Positions 24,876 to 32,135 of a stretch of 34,219 nt of DNA are shown piece by piece. The position numbers and the translations under genes were made by a program. Each line of letters opens with the position of its first letter. Within the stretch, counting starts at the first letter, position 1. A model generated the notes under the pieces. The model was not told the origin of the DNA, did no database searches, and was given only the letters and a program-made list of their open reading frames with translations. Source of the DNA: a virus; IMG/VR virus record IMGVR_UViG_3300048625_000520, positions 1 to 34,219 of that record; one strand, given 5' to 3'.

Positions 24876-26119
24876 TGGCGAATACGATCCAGCTTAAACG
24901 CCGCGTCTCAGGGGTGGCCGGGGCGCCCGCGGCGCTCAAGTCGGGCGAACTTGCCCATAATGAAGTCGATGACACGCTTTACGTCGGCAAGGGTGATGAT
25001 GGCGGCGGCAATGCCACCTCGATTGTTCCGCTAGCCGGCAAGGGGGCCTTGGTTGATCTGGCAAGTGCGCAGACCGTTGCCGGCGCCAAGACCTTTGCAC
25101 TTGTCCCTAAGTCTTCTCAGGATGCGAGTGCGGCCACCGATCTTGTGCGTAAGTCGCAGATGGATGCCGGGCTCGCCACCAAGGCAGCACTTGCCCATAC
25201 CCATGCGATCGCCGATGTTACGGGGCTGCAGACGGCGCTTGATGGAAAACTTGGCGCAACGGCCACGGCGGTCTCGGCAAGCAAGCTGGCCACGGCGCGC
25301 AGCATCACCCTGGCAGGCGACCTCTCCGGCTCGGTCAACTTTGACGGCTCTGCCAATGTGACGATCACCGCCGCTGTCGTCGATTACAGCCATGCCCATG
25401 TGATTGCCAACGTCGATGGGTTGCAGGCGGCGCTTGATGCCAAGGCGCCGCTGGCCTCGCCCGCGATGACCGGAACGCCCTCTGCGCCGACCGCAATCGC
25501 AGGCACGAACACGACCCAAGTGGCGACGACGGCCTTTGTGCAAGCAGCGATCGTGGCTTTCGGCCCTGGCGATATGCTCAAATCCAACTATGACGCCGAC
25601 AATGACGGCAAGGTCGATGCGGCTGAGGTGGCGGATGCAGCACCTTGGGCGGGGATCACTGGCAAACCCACGAGCTTTCCGCCCTCGGTGCACGCGCATG
25701 CCGTGAGTGATGTGACGGGGCTGCAAGCCGCACTCGAAGCAAAGGCCCCCTTGGCCTCGCCGGCTCTGACCGGCACACCGACGGCCCCCACAGCGCTCTT
25801 GGGCACCAACACCACGCAAGTGGCAACCACGGGTTTTGTGGCTACGGCCATCGGGGCGTTGATCGATGCGGCGCCGGGTGCCATGGATACGTTGAACGAA
25901 TTGGCGGCCGCTCTCGGGGATGATCCGAGTTTTGCCACCACAGTGACCAACGCGCTGGCGGGGAAGCTGGCTTCTGCTTCGAACCTTTCTGATTTGCCAA
26001 ACGTGGCCACCGCGCGGACGAATTTGGGGCTCGGCTCAATCGCCACGCAGGCCGCGAACAGCGTCGCGATCACCGGCGGGTCGATCGATGGCATTGCACT
26101 TGATGGGGGCACGTTCTGA
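24875..26119 (+). CDS. Repeat-containing tail fibre protein
   Basis: A 414-residue fibre, rich in Ala, Thr and Gly. Two long internal repeats are visible: GLQAALDAKAPLASPAMTGT at about 186 and GLQAALEAKAPLASPALTGT at about 285, each followed by GTNTTQVATT and a short helix; a third partial copy (DVTGLQTALDGK) precedes them. Such repeats build the triple-stranded shaft of phage fibres. Between them lies DADNDGKVDAAE, which has the spacing of a calcium-binding EF-hand loop. The N-terminus (TIQLKRRVSGVAGAPAALKS, then GELAHNEVDDTLYVG) is a virion-attachment type domain. The ATG at 24875 follows a GGAGG site. There is no chaperone domain, so the next gene may supply it. Confidence 0.85.
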   Translation: MANTIQLKRRVSGVAGAPAALKSGELAHNEVDDTLYVGKGDDGGGNATSIVPLAGKGALVDLASAQTVAGAKTFALVPKSSQDASAATDLVRKSQMDAGLATKAALAHTHAIADVTGLQTALDGKLGATATAVSASKLATARSITLAGDLSGSVNFDGSANVTITAAVVDYSHAHVIANVDGLQAALDAKAPLASPAMTGTPSAPTAIAGTNTTQVATTAFVQAAIVAFGPGDMLKSNYDADNDGKVDAAEVADAAPWAGITGKPTSFPPSVHAHAVSDVTGLQAALEAKAPLASPALTGTPTAPTALLGTNTTQVATTGFVATAIGALIDAAPGAMDTLNELAAALGDDPSFATTVTNALAGKLASASNLSDLPNVATARTNLGLGSIATQAANSVAITGGSIDGIALDGGTF

Positions 26120-26122
26120 GCC

Positions 26123-26716
26123 ATGGCGAACACACTTCTCGTCAAACGCACGACCGTTGCCGGTCGCGTGCCGACAACCGCGCAGCTCGCGGCCGGCGAA
26201 CTTGCGGTGAATGTCACCGACGGCAAGCTCTACCTTAAGAAAAGTACCAGCGGCGTCGAAAGCATTGTCGATGTCACCTCGGCCGCGCTGACGGACGCGC
26301 AGATCTTTGCCAAGATCACCGCGCAAGATGGGCCTGGCTCGGGTCTCGATGCCGATCTGCTTGATGGCGCCCACGCCAGCGCCTTTGCGCAGCTCGCTGG
26401 GGCGACATTCACTGGCACGGTCACGGCGCCGAACTTCGTCTCTTCGTCCGACGCGCGGCTCAAATCCGACATCGCCCCGATCCCGGATGCGCTGGCCAAG
26501 GTGCAGGCACTGACCGGCGTCACCTTCCGGATGGCCGGATCGGATACCCGCCAGATGGGTCTCATCGCACAGGAGGTGCAGCGGGTTGCGCCAGAAGCTG
26601 TGGTCGAGGCCGAAGGGGTGCTGCGCCTCGCCTACGGCAATCTCATCGGGCTCCTCGTCGAGGCCATCAAGGACCTCGCCCAAGAGGTCGATCAGCTGAA
26701 AAGGACCACCCCATGA
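26123..26716 (+). CDS. Tail fibre protein with S74 endosialidase-type chaperone domain (copy 2)
   Basis: A 197-residue protein. The first 60 residues share the attachment domain of the fibre just upstream (NTLLVKRTTVAGRVPTTAQL, then AAGELAVNVTDGKLY). The next 45 are a short shaft. Residues about 107-197 are an S74 chaperone: FVSSSDARLKSDI, then RQMGLIAQEVQRVAPEAVVE, then LAYGNLIGLLVEAIKDLAQE and a coiled-coil end. It is clearly related to the copy at 23647-24303 but diverged. It begins 3 nt after the large fibre gene and overlaps the next gene (ATGA), the first of the modification cassette. Confidence 0.88.
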   Translation: MANTLLVKRTTVAGRVPTTAQLAAGELAVNVTDGKLYLKKSTSGVESIVDVTSAALTDAQIFAKITAQDGPGSGLDADLLDGAHASAFAQLAGATFTGTVTAPNFVSSSDARLKSDIAPIPDALAKVQALTGVTFRMAGSDTRQMGLIAQEVQRVAPEAVVEAEGVLRLAYGNLIGLLVEAIKDLAQEVDQLKRTTP

Positions 26717-27615
26717 TCGAGACCGGACTTTATGCCATCACCAATTGCGGCGTGCCGCGCCATTACGCGGTCGATGTCAAACCAGACTATGTCTCGATAG
26801 CCGTCTTCGAGTTCGCAGCACCCGGCACGGCAACTGGCATGGGCGGGGTCATGCTCTGGGCCGATCTGCGGGCGCATCTCGAGGCGCGGCCGGCCTTTGG
26901 CAATCAGGCCGGTTTTGTCGACCTCGTTCATAACGAATGCTTTGTGCCGGATCTTCCTGACGCGCCGATGGGGGCGATTTACAAGGGCCGCTCCTGCCTC
27001 GTTGCCGGTGGCATGCGCGGACATGACGAGTTGGTCGATCATGCCCTGATCGACATGGCTGTCTGCTCCGACGGGCGACCGCTCTCTTGGCGGAACCGCT
27101 TTGCACGATCTGCGCGGGAGAAGATCGACACCTCGTTCCGGTACCGGGCACGCGAAGGCATCTCGAATGCGCTCGTCGTCTTTCTGCCGGTGGTGGTGCC
27201 CTTCGATCATGCCCGGATCGAGGTTCTCTGTCAGATCCCGCCGATCCTTCTGAACGGCACAGTGCAAGCAGGCACGGTCGACGATGCGACGATCCCGAAG
27301 GACGGGCTCTGGTACAAGCAGTTCTACTTCCACGCCTTGGGCCCAGAGGCGGCAACCGTGCCAGCCGGTGGGCGAGTGGATGTGCCGGTCGCGCTCAGAT
27401 GGAACGCGGACGGCTCCGCCTTTGCCCATGCCGTCGCGCTGAAGCTCGAGAGTGATGCGGGCTATCTGCCGAAGCGCCGCCTCCTCACTTCTGCTGATGG
27501 CACGGGCAGCTTTGCCATCGAGGCCCATGGGCTCGCCTCGGGCGACCGCATCACCGTCAAACTCAACACCGAGCATTACACTGCGATCGGCAAGATCGTG
27601 TTGGAGGTCATCTGA
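26713..27615 (+). CDS. Unknown protein at the head of the modification cassette
   Basis: A 300-residue protein that I do not recognise. The first 70 residues (DYVSIAVFEFAAPGTATGMG) and the last 80 (VPAGGRVDVPVALRWNADGS, then SFAIEAHGLASGDRITVKLN) look like beta domains, the latter resembling an Ig-like or structural-tail domain. Between them are an Asp/Arg-rich stretch and a hydrophobic strand (NALVVFLPVVVPFDHARIEV). No signal peptide and no catalytic motif are seen. An AAGGA site precedes the start, which lies within the stop of the S74 fibre gene. It may be a virion protein that carries or receives the modification. Confidence 0.6.
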   Translation: MIETGLYAITNCGVPRHYAVDVKPDYVSIAVFEFAAPGTATGMGGVMLWADLRAHLEARPAFGNQAGFVDLVHNECFVPDLPDAPMGAIYKGRSCLVAGGMRGHDELVDHALIDMAVCSDGRPLSWRNRFARSAREKIDTSFRYRAREGISNALVVFLPVVVPFDHARIEVLCQIPPILLNGTVQAGTVDDATIPKDGLWYKQFYFHALGPEAATVPAGGRVDVPVALRWNADGSAFAHAVALKLESDAGYLPKRRLLTSADGTGSFAIEAHGLASGDRITVKLNTEHYTAIGKIVLEVI

Positions 27616-28355
27616 TGCAAATCCCCACCACGAGTGACTTGCAGCTGATCTATCCAAGCTTCGTGCTGCACAAGCACTGGCAGATGCCTGAGGGCTTCAA
27701 TGACCGCCTTTACGCGCTGGCGGCTGAGGATGCCGCGGCCCATCGCATCCAGAATGCGGGGGATGGCCGCAATGTCGGCGATACGACCAATCATCTCGGG
27801 CATCTGCGGCATAACTTCCTGATGGACCGGCAGGACCCGGCCCTCGCGGTACTGGCGCAAATGGTCGCGGCCGGCGTGCGGGAATATCTGCAGCTGGCCT
27901 ATGGCTATGACCATACCGGCGACATCGCCATGATGTCGGACACCTTCTGGCAGCGCCGTGCCGCCCGCGAAAATGTCGGCATCAACACCCACACCCATAT
28001 CCAGAGCGACATCGTCTGCACCTATTACCCGCGGGTGGTGCTGGATGCCGATTGTCCGGACACCTCGCTTCATCGCGGGGCGGTGCGGTTTTATGATCCG
28101 GCCAATGTCGGCAAGCGGCTTTGGCCCTGTCGCAACCCGGACGCCTACACTGGCGGTTGGTATGCGGTCGAGCCCAAGGCGGGGTCGATGCTGGTCTTCG
28201 AGGGGCATCTTCCCCACGACAGCACGTTCTTCGCGGGGGAGGAGCGGATGTGCATTCCGGTCCTCTGTTCGCTCACCCTTCCGAATTCCCATTGCAAGGC
28301 AGGGCTCGCCGAGATCCTGGCTCATCAGGCGCAAGGAGGCAGCCATGGCCTATAA
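27615..28355 (+). CDS. Putative 2OG-Fe(II) oxygenase (TIGR02466-like)
   Basis: A 246-residue protein that fits the putative 2OG-Fe(II) oxygenase family related to TIGR02466. The metal site is suggested by NTHTHIQSDIVCTYYPRV (H126/H128 and D132), with the distal His in MLVFEGHLPHDSTFFAGEE (H198 or H201) and R211 in ERMCIPVLC as the usual 2-oxoglutarate-binding Arg. Members hydroxylate or otherwise oxidise substrates using O2 and 2-oxoglutarate; substrates are mostly unknown. It overlaps the gene before by one base (TGATG) and the small Cys-tail gene after it by 11 nt, so stoichiometric co-expression is likely. The substrate is inferred from context to be a tail protein. Confidence 0.8.
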   Translation: MQIPTTSDLQLIYPSFVLHKHWQMPEGFNDRLYALAAEDAAAHRIQNAGDGRNVGDTTNHLGHLRHNFLMDRQDPALAVLAQMVAAGVREYLQLAYGYDHTGDIAMMSDTFWQRRAARENVGINTHTHIQSDIVCTYYPRVVLDADCPDTSLHRGAVRFYDPANVGKRLWPCRNPDAYTGGWYAVEPKAGSMLVFEGHLPHDSTFFAGEERMCIPVLCSLTLPNSHCKAGLAEILAHQAQGGSHGL

Positions 28356-28659
28356 GGTTGGAACCACCATCGTGATCGATGACACGGGCTTCGTGGATTG
28401 GGCGCGTATCGCCAACAAGCCGGTCATCGGCACGGGGGATGTCAGCGAAGTGGCCGTCGTAAATGGGGTGCCGACTTCTGGCGCTACGGGAGTTGCGACG
28501 GGGGCGGTTTACGGGTCTGGCGGCGTCAACAGCGGGTTTGGCGGCACTACAACCTACAATTGCTATGTCGAAAGCCTGTCGGGCGGCGGGACTGGGGCCA
28601 CCGTCACGATCACCGCCAATCGCAAGAGCTTCAACTGCAACTGCGCCTGCCGGTGCTGA
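28345..28659 (+). CDS. Small fibre-like protein with CxCxCxC tail, candidate modified substrate
   Basis: A 104-residue protein with a strong ribosome-binding site (AAGGAGG, 6 nt before the ATG). The N-terminus (AYKVGTTIVIDDTGFVDWAR) resembles short tail-fibre proteins of alphaproteobacterial phages. The middle (residues 42-89) is Gly/Thr/Ser-rich and beta-like. The C-terminus NRKSFNCNCACRC carries Cys98, 100, 102 and 104 in alternating positions, with Asn, Ala and Arg between; one further Cys is at 73. It lies between two oxygenase genes and ahead of a SPASM radical SAM gene. A Cys-rich C-terminal core after a longer leader-like part is the layout of a RiPP precursor. It could instead be a metal-binding tip protein. 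Confidence 0.72.
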   Translation: MAYKVGTTIVIDDTGFVDWARIANKPVIGTGDVSEVAVVNGVPTSGATGVATGAVYGSGGVNSGFGGTTTYNCYVESLSGGGTGATVTITANRKSFNCNCACRC

Positions 28660-28661
28660 AA

Positions 28662-29288
28662 ATGGAGGTTCGCAGCACGCGCCTGGAGCTCTGGCCGACC
28701 CGGGTCAGTTTTTTTGAAACGCCGGTGGACTGGCCGGTGAACCGGCAGTTGGCTGACGAGGCCATCGCCGCGGTGGGGAGCGGGGGCGCGCGGCTTTCGG
28801 CAGCCGAGCGGCGGGTGCGGGGCATCCTTGAGAGGAGCGCGGCTGGCCAGTCCCTGAAATCCCATCTCTTTGCCTGTGCGCGGGCCGTGCTTGGTCCCTG
28901 GGCGCCCTATCTCGATCCCCACCATTGTGAAAACCGCGCCTTGGTTATCCAGCGCGGTGGCTTCATCTCCACCCACAAGGACAGCCGCGAGGGGGATCTC
29001 ACTTGCGTGCACTTCCTGACCGGTGGCGGGGTGGGGCAGCCGGTGAACTCTGTGGGCACCCTGCGCTTTGTGATCGAGGATCCGTCGCGGTATTTTGATG
29101 AGGGACGGCTGCCCTACGAGAGCCGCCATGGCTTCTCGATCAATCCGCGTCCGGGGCTCTCGATCTTCTTTCCCTCTCATATTCCGCACAACCAGCACCC
29201 CTATGAGGGGAGCACCCCCCATGTGCAGGTGGTCGCGAACTTCCGCGTCAATCTGCCTGTGGCGATCGAAGAAAGGCTATTTGACTGA
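28662..29288 (+). CDS. Second 2OG-Fe(II) oxygenase-type protein
   Basis: A 208-residue protein with a 2OG-Fe(II) oxygenase-like pattern: QRGGFISTHKDSREGDLTCV, giving His105 and Asp107 (the H-x-D pair), and LSIFFPSHIPHNQHPYEGS with the distal His (173 or 176), followed by VQVVANFRVN in the position of the 2OG-binding strand. It is not closely similar to the oxygenase at 27615-28355, so the two probably act on different positions or substrates. ATG 28662 (GTG 28653 is possible) lies 2 nt after the stop of the Cys-tail protein, and its own stop overlaps the radical SAM start. Confidence 0.72.
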   Translation: MEVRSTRLELWPTRVSFFETPVDWPVNRQLADEAIAAVGSGGARLSAAERRVRGILERSAAGQSLKSHLFACARAVLGPWAPYLDPHHCENRALVIQRGGFISTHKDSREGDLTCVHFLTGGGVGQPVNSVGTLRFVIEDPSRYFDEGRLPYESRHGFSINPRPGLSIFFPSHIPHNQHPYEGSTPHVQVVANFRVNLPVAIEERLFD

Positions 29289-30628
29289 TGTGGTTCGATT
29301 TGACCCTGGAAGCGCGGGATGGCAGCCGCCATTCCGTCCGCTACAACCCGCACAGCTCGGACTGCGAGGGGCTGCCGCTGTCCGTGGAACCTAGTGTCTT
29401 TGCACCGGTTCCGCGGGTGGCCAAAGACAAGCCCCTCGGCAAATCCCGCGCACCCCGTATCCTGAAAATCCAACTCGGGCTCTCGTGCAATTATGCCTGC
29501 AGCTATTGCAGCCAGGCCTTCCAGATTGCGGATGCCACGGTCTCGAAGCTGGCGGATGTCGAGCACTTCCTGACCCAGCTTGACGGCTGGATAGCCGACG
29601 CCCCGGAAAAGATCGAGCTCTGGGGCGGGGAGCCCTTCCTCTACTGGGCCAAGATCAAACGGTTGGTGCCGGCGCTGGCGGGGCGGTTCCCCAAAGCGGC
29701 CTTCTCCATCATCACCAACGGATCACTGCTCGACCGCGAGAAGCTCGACTTCATTACCGCGCATGACATCGCGATCACGATCTCCCATGACGGGCCTGGC
29801 CAGCATCTGCGCGGGCCGGATCCGCTTGATGATCCGGATAAGCGACGCTGGATTGAATCCTTGCTGGCCGAGCGACCGGACAAGACCGGGTTTAACGCGG
29901 TGCTGACGCGCGCGCATCACGATCTTCGGGCGCTGAAGGCCTGGTTTGCCGAAAAGGTCGGGCCGGATATCGTCGTCGGGCTTGAGGGAGTGGTGAATGT
30001 CTATGATGCGGCGACGGCGCTTGGGACGGGGCGGTTTGAGCCCTTCGAACTGAACAGCCTGACGCGGTCGATCTTCGAGGCGCTGGTAGAGGACCCGAAC
30101 GCCTTTGGCCTCGGGGAGCGCATCGACGAATTCTACGCCTCGATCCAGCGCCGGCGGCCCATTGAGGCCCTTGGCCAGAAATGCGGGATGGATCGCGAAG
30201 ATAGCATTGCCGTTGACCTGCGCGGCAATGTCATGACCTGTCAGAACACCGGCGCCAAGGGCGTGCACAAGATTGGGCATATCGCGGACTTCGAGGCCAT
30301 CGCACTCGACACCGCGACGCATTTTGCCTTCCGGCCCGAGTGCATGTCCTGCCCCGTCGTTCAGCTCTGCAAGGGGTCCTGCATGTTCCTTGAAGGCGAG
30401 TTCTTCAAGCAGAGTTGCGCCAACGAGTTTGCCTTCAATATGGGGGTCATGATGGCGGCAATTTTCCACCTAACCGGCGCAGTGTTAGTCGGCGTGGCGA
30501 CCGTCGCACTCAAAGCGGAACCCATCAATATAGACAAGAAAGGGGCAGGTCATGGTGCCGGACTGGGAAACGATACAGGCGGTATGGCCGCTGCTTCTGG
30601 GGTTGGCGGGGCTTTGGGGGAGGCTTGA
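29288..30628 (+). CDS. Radical SAM/SPASM domain maturase
   Basis: A 446-residue enzyme. The radical SAM motif is CNYACSYC (C67, C71, C74), followed by the SAM-binding LWGGEPFLY (111-119) and IITNGSLLD. The C-terminal part has a complete SPASM domain for auxiliary Fe-S clusters: C299-x13-G-x4-C318, then C352-x2-C355-x5-C361-x3-C365 and C377. Such enzymes (for example AlbA, PqqE, QhpD) install thioether or C-C crosslinks or other radical changes in ribosomal peptides and proteins. It overlaps the second oxygenase gene by one base. The last 25 codons overlap the next gene by 77 nt and read Gly/Ala-rich, unlike the body; the C-terminus may have been extended at a recombination joint. Confidence 0.9.
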   Translation: MWFDLTLEARDGSRHSVRYNPHSSDCEGLPLSVEPSVFAPVPRVAKDKPLGKSRAPRILKIQLGLSCNYACSYCSQAFQIADATVSKLADVEHFLTQLDGWIADAPEKIELWGGEPFLYWAKIKRLVPALAGRFPKAAFSIITNGSLLDREKLDFITAHDIAITISHDGPGQHLRGPDPLDDPDKRRWIESLLAERPDKTGFNAVLTRAHHDLRALKAWFAEKVGPDIVVGLEGVVNVYDAATALGTGRFEPFELNSLTRSIFEALVEDPNAFGLGERIDEFYASIQRRRPIEALGQKCGMDREDSIAVDLRGNVMTCQNTGAKGVHKIGHIADFEAIALDTATHFAFRPECMSCPVVQLCKGSCMFLEGEFFKQSCANEFAFNMGVMMAAIFHLTGAVLVGVATVALKAEPINIDKKGAGHGAGLGNDTGGMAAASGVGGALGEA

Positions 30629-30818
30629 AGTGGCTTTGTCGAGAACCCGGGATCAAAGCAAGTTGAACGAGAGGGAGATCGCCAAACTCGAACGCAAAGT
30701 CGAAGATCAAGCCGCGGCCACGCAGGCCCAGGCAATTCAGCTTGGGCGCATCGAGGAGTCGATCGTGGGCATCGGCCGCACCTTGGAGCGGATGGATCGC
30801 AAAATCCCCGGCAATTGA
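30552..30818 (+). CDS. Membrane-anchored coiled-coil protein of the lysis region (holin-like?)
   Basis: An 88-residue protein. Residues 9-24 (IQAVWPLLLGLAGLWG) could form one membrane segment. The rest is a heptad-patterned coiled coil (LNEREIAKLERKVEDQAAAT, then IQLGRIEESIVGIGRTLERM). Size and layout recall XhlA-type hemolysin/holin accessory proteins with the order reversed, or an i-spanin. It precedes the endolysin gene, which supports a role in lysis. The ATG at 30552 lies inside the 3' end of the radical SAM gene in another frame. Confidence 0.6.
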   Translation: MVPDWETIQAVWPLLLGLAGLWGRLEVALSRTRDQSKLNEREIAKLERKVEDQAAATQAQAIQLGRIEESIVGIGRTLERMDRKIPGN

Positions 30819-30844
30819 AGCCTGCCAAAGTCACCCCATCCGAC

Positions 30845-30866
30845 GCCGCCTCCGTGGCGGCTTTTT
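30845..30866 (+). terminator. Intrinsic terminator before the endolysin gene
   Basis: GCCGCC (30845-30850), a TCCGT loop and GGCGGC (30856-30861) form a 6-bp G+C-only stem followed by TTTTT (30862-30866). It lies between the coiled-coil gene and the endolysin gene and points rightward. It would reduce expression of the lysis genes relative to the tail genes unless transcription is antiterminated. Confidence 0.72.
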
Positions 30867-30888
30867 CATGTGAAAAGGGAACATCCAG

Positions 30889-31866
30889 ATGAAATTCAAT
30901 CCAGCGATATTGGAGGCGGCCGGCCGTTACCTTGGCATCGAGGAATGGCCAGGCGCGCGCCAAAACCCCGCAGTCCTCGAGTTTTTCCGAAAATCCGACA
31001 ACCCGCAGATCCATGACGATGAAACTTCTTGGTGTGCGGCATTCGTCGGGGCCGTTTTGGCCGAACTCGGATTGCCCAACACCGGCCGGTTGAATGCGCG
31101 GTCATACCTTGAATGGGGCGTACCCGTCGGCACGCCTGAGGCTAAACCCGGCGATGTCGTGATTTTATGGCGCGGCAGCCCCCAAGGCTGGCAAGGCCAT
31201 GTTGCTTTCCTGCTTGGGTTTGAAGGGGACGCAGTAATCCTGCGCGGTGGCAATCAGGGCAACCGTGTGAGCGACGCTCCCTACCCTGCGTCGCGGATCC
31301 TGGGAATTCGCAGGGCCGTTTTGACATCAGGAACGGGCCGGCCGATCCTGCGCATCGGGCAACACGGCGCCGCGGTTCGAGATCTTCAAGATCAACTGTC
31401 AGCGCTCGGCTATCCGGCAGGAGCGATCGATGGCCAGTTCGGTTCCAGAACACGCGAAGCCGTGCTGGCGTTCCAAGCGGATAACAACCTGCCCTGCGAT
31501 GCCATTGTTGGCGGCCAGACCTGGGATGCTTTGCAGGCCGCTGTGCCACGCGTGACGCGCGACGTCGACGCGGCAACTTTGCGCGCGCGCGGCAGCAGCA
31601 TTATCCGCAACGCGGATACCGCCCAGGCCGGCACCACCGTGGCCATGTTGCTTGGCGGGGGCACAATCGCCCTCGAACGCGCAGATGGCGCAATCACCGC
31701 CATGGAAAAGGCCGGTGATCTGTTCGACCGAGCGACAGGCGTGCTGGGCGCCCTTTGGCCGGTCCTTGCCGTCGCGGGAATCGGCCTATCGGTCTGGTAT
31801 TTGCTGAACGAAATCAAACGCGCCCGCGTCGAAGACGCCCGCTCCGGAAAACACATAGGCCGCTGA
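30889..31866 (+). CDS. Endolysin: CHAP/NlpC-like peptidase, PG-binding domain and C-terminal membrane helix
   Basis: A 325-residue enzyme of the TIGR02594 type. The catalytic domain (1-145) has DDETSWCAAFVGAVLAE with the nucleophile Cys49, GWQGHVAFLLG with the His, and ILRGGNQGN. A peptidoglycan-binding domain follows (about 150-215: LRIGQHGAAVRDLQDQLSAL, then IDGQFGSRTREAVLAFQ). The C-terminus has a hydrophobic helix (about 288-309, LGALWPVLAVAGIGLSVWYL) and a basic tail, so the protein is probably held in the inner membrane until the lysis trigger. It cleaves the cell wall. The stop overlaps the i-spanin start (TGATG). Confidence 0.88.
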   Translation: MKFNPAILEAAGRYLGIEEWPGARQNPAVLEFFRKSDNPQIHDDETSWCAAFVGAVLAELGLPNTGRLNARSYLEWGVPVGTPEAKPGDVVILWRGSPQGWQGHVAFLLGFEGDAVILRGGNQGNRVSDAPYPASRILGIRRAVLTSGTGRPILRIGQHGAAVRDLQDQLSALGYPAGAIDGQFGSRTREAVLAFQADNNLPCDAIVGGQTWDALQAAVPRVTRDVDAATLRARGSSIIRNADTAQAGTTVAMLLGGGTIALERADGAITAMEKAGDLFDRATGVLGALWPVLAVAGIGLSVWYLLNEIKRARVEDARSGKHIGR

Positions 31867-32135
31867 TGATGAATATTTTAGCGGGGTGGTTTGGCGCGAG
31901 CACGGTCGGAAGGGCGCTGGTCGGGGCCTTGGCAATGCTCGCAGCGATCTTGGTCGTCCTGCAGGGGATTGGACGAACCTCTGCGCAGCGAGAACGTGAA
32001 AAACACGCAATCAGGGAATTGCGGCAAGCCGCCGAAGCAAGAAGGAGAATGGACCATGCGGATATTGGCCATCATGATATTGACGATGACCGCGAGTGGC
32101 TGCGCGCCCGAGGAAGCTGGCCTCCATCAAAGTGA
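31866..32135 (+). CDS. Inner-membrane spanin subunit (Rz-like, putative)
   Basis: An 89-residue protein with an N-terminal membrane helix (about 15-35, GRALVGALAMLAAILVVLQG) and a charged helical periplasmic part (QREREKHAIRELRQAAEARR). This is the layout of an i-spanin that links to an outer-membrane lipoprotein and fuses the membranes in the last lysis step. The lipoprotein gene begins inside its 3' end in another frame, as with Rz/Rz1. The start is ATG 31866 or 31869. Confidence 0.7.
   Translation: MMNILAGWFGASTVGRALVGALAMLAAILVVLQGIGRTSAQREREKHAIRELRQAAEARRRMDHADIGHHDIDDDREWLRARGSWPPSK

Noticed and set aside
25031-25819. Long leftward open frames antisense to the tail fibre (also 25588-26226, 26036-26683)
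   Set aside because: They mirror the codon-position bias of the fibre genes, have no start signals and no recognisable protein features.
26692-28346. Leftward open frames of 321 and 256 codons opposite the modification cassette
   Set aside because: They are antisense to well-supported coupled genes and have no plausible ribosome-binding sites or motifs.
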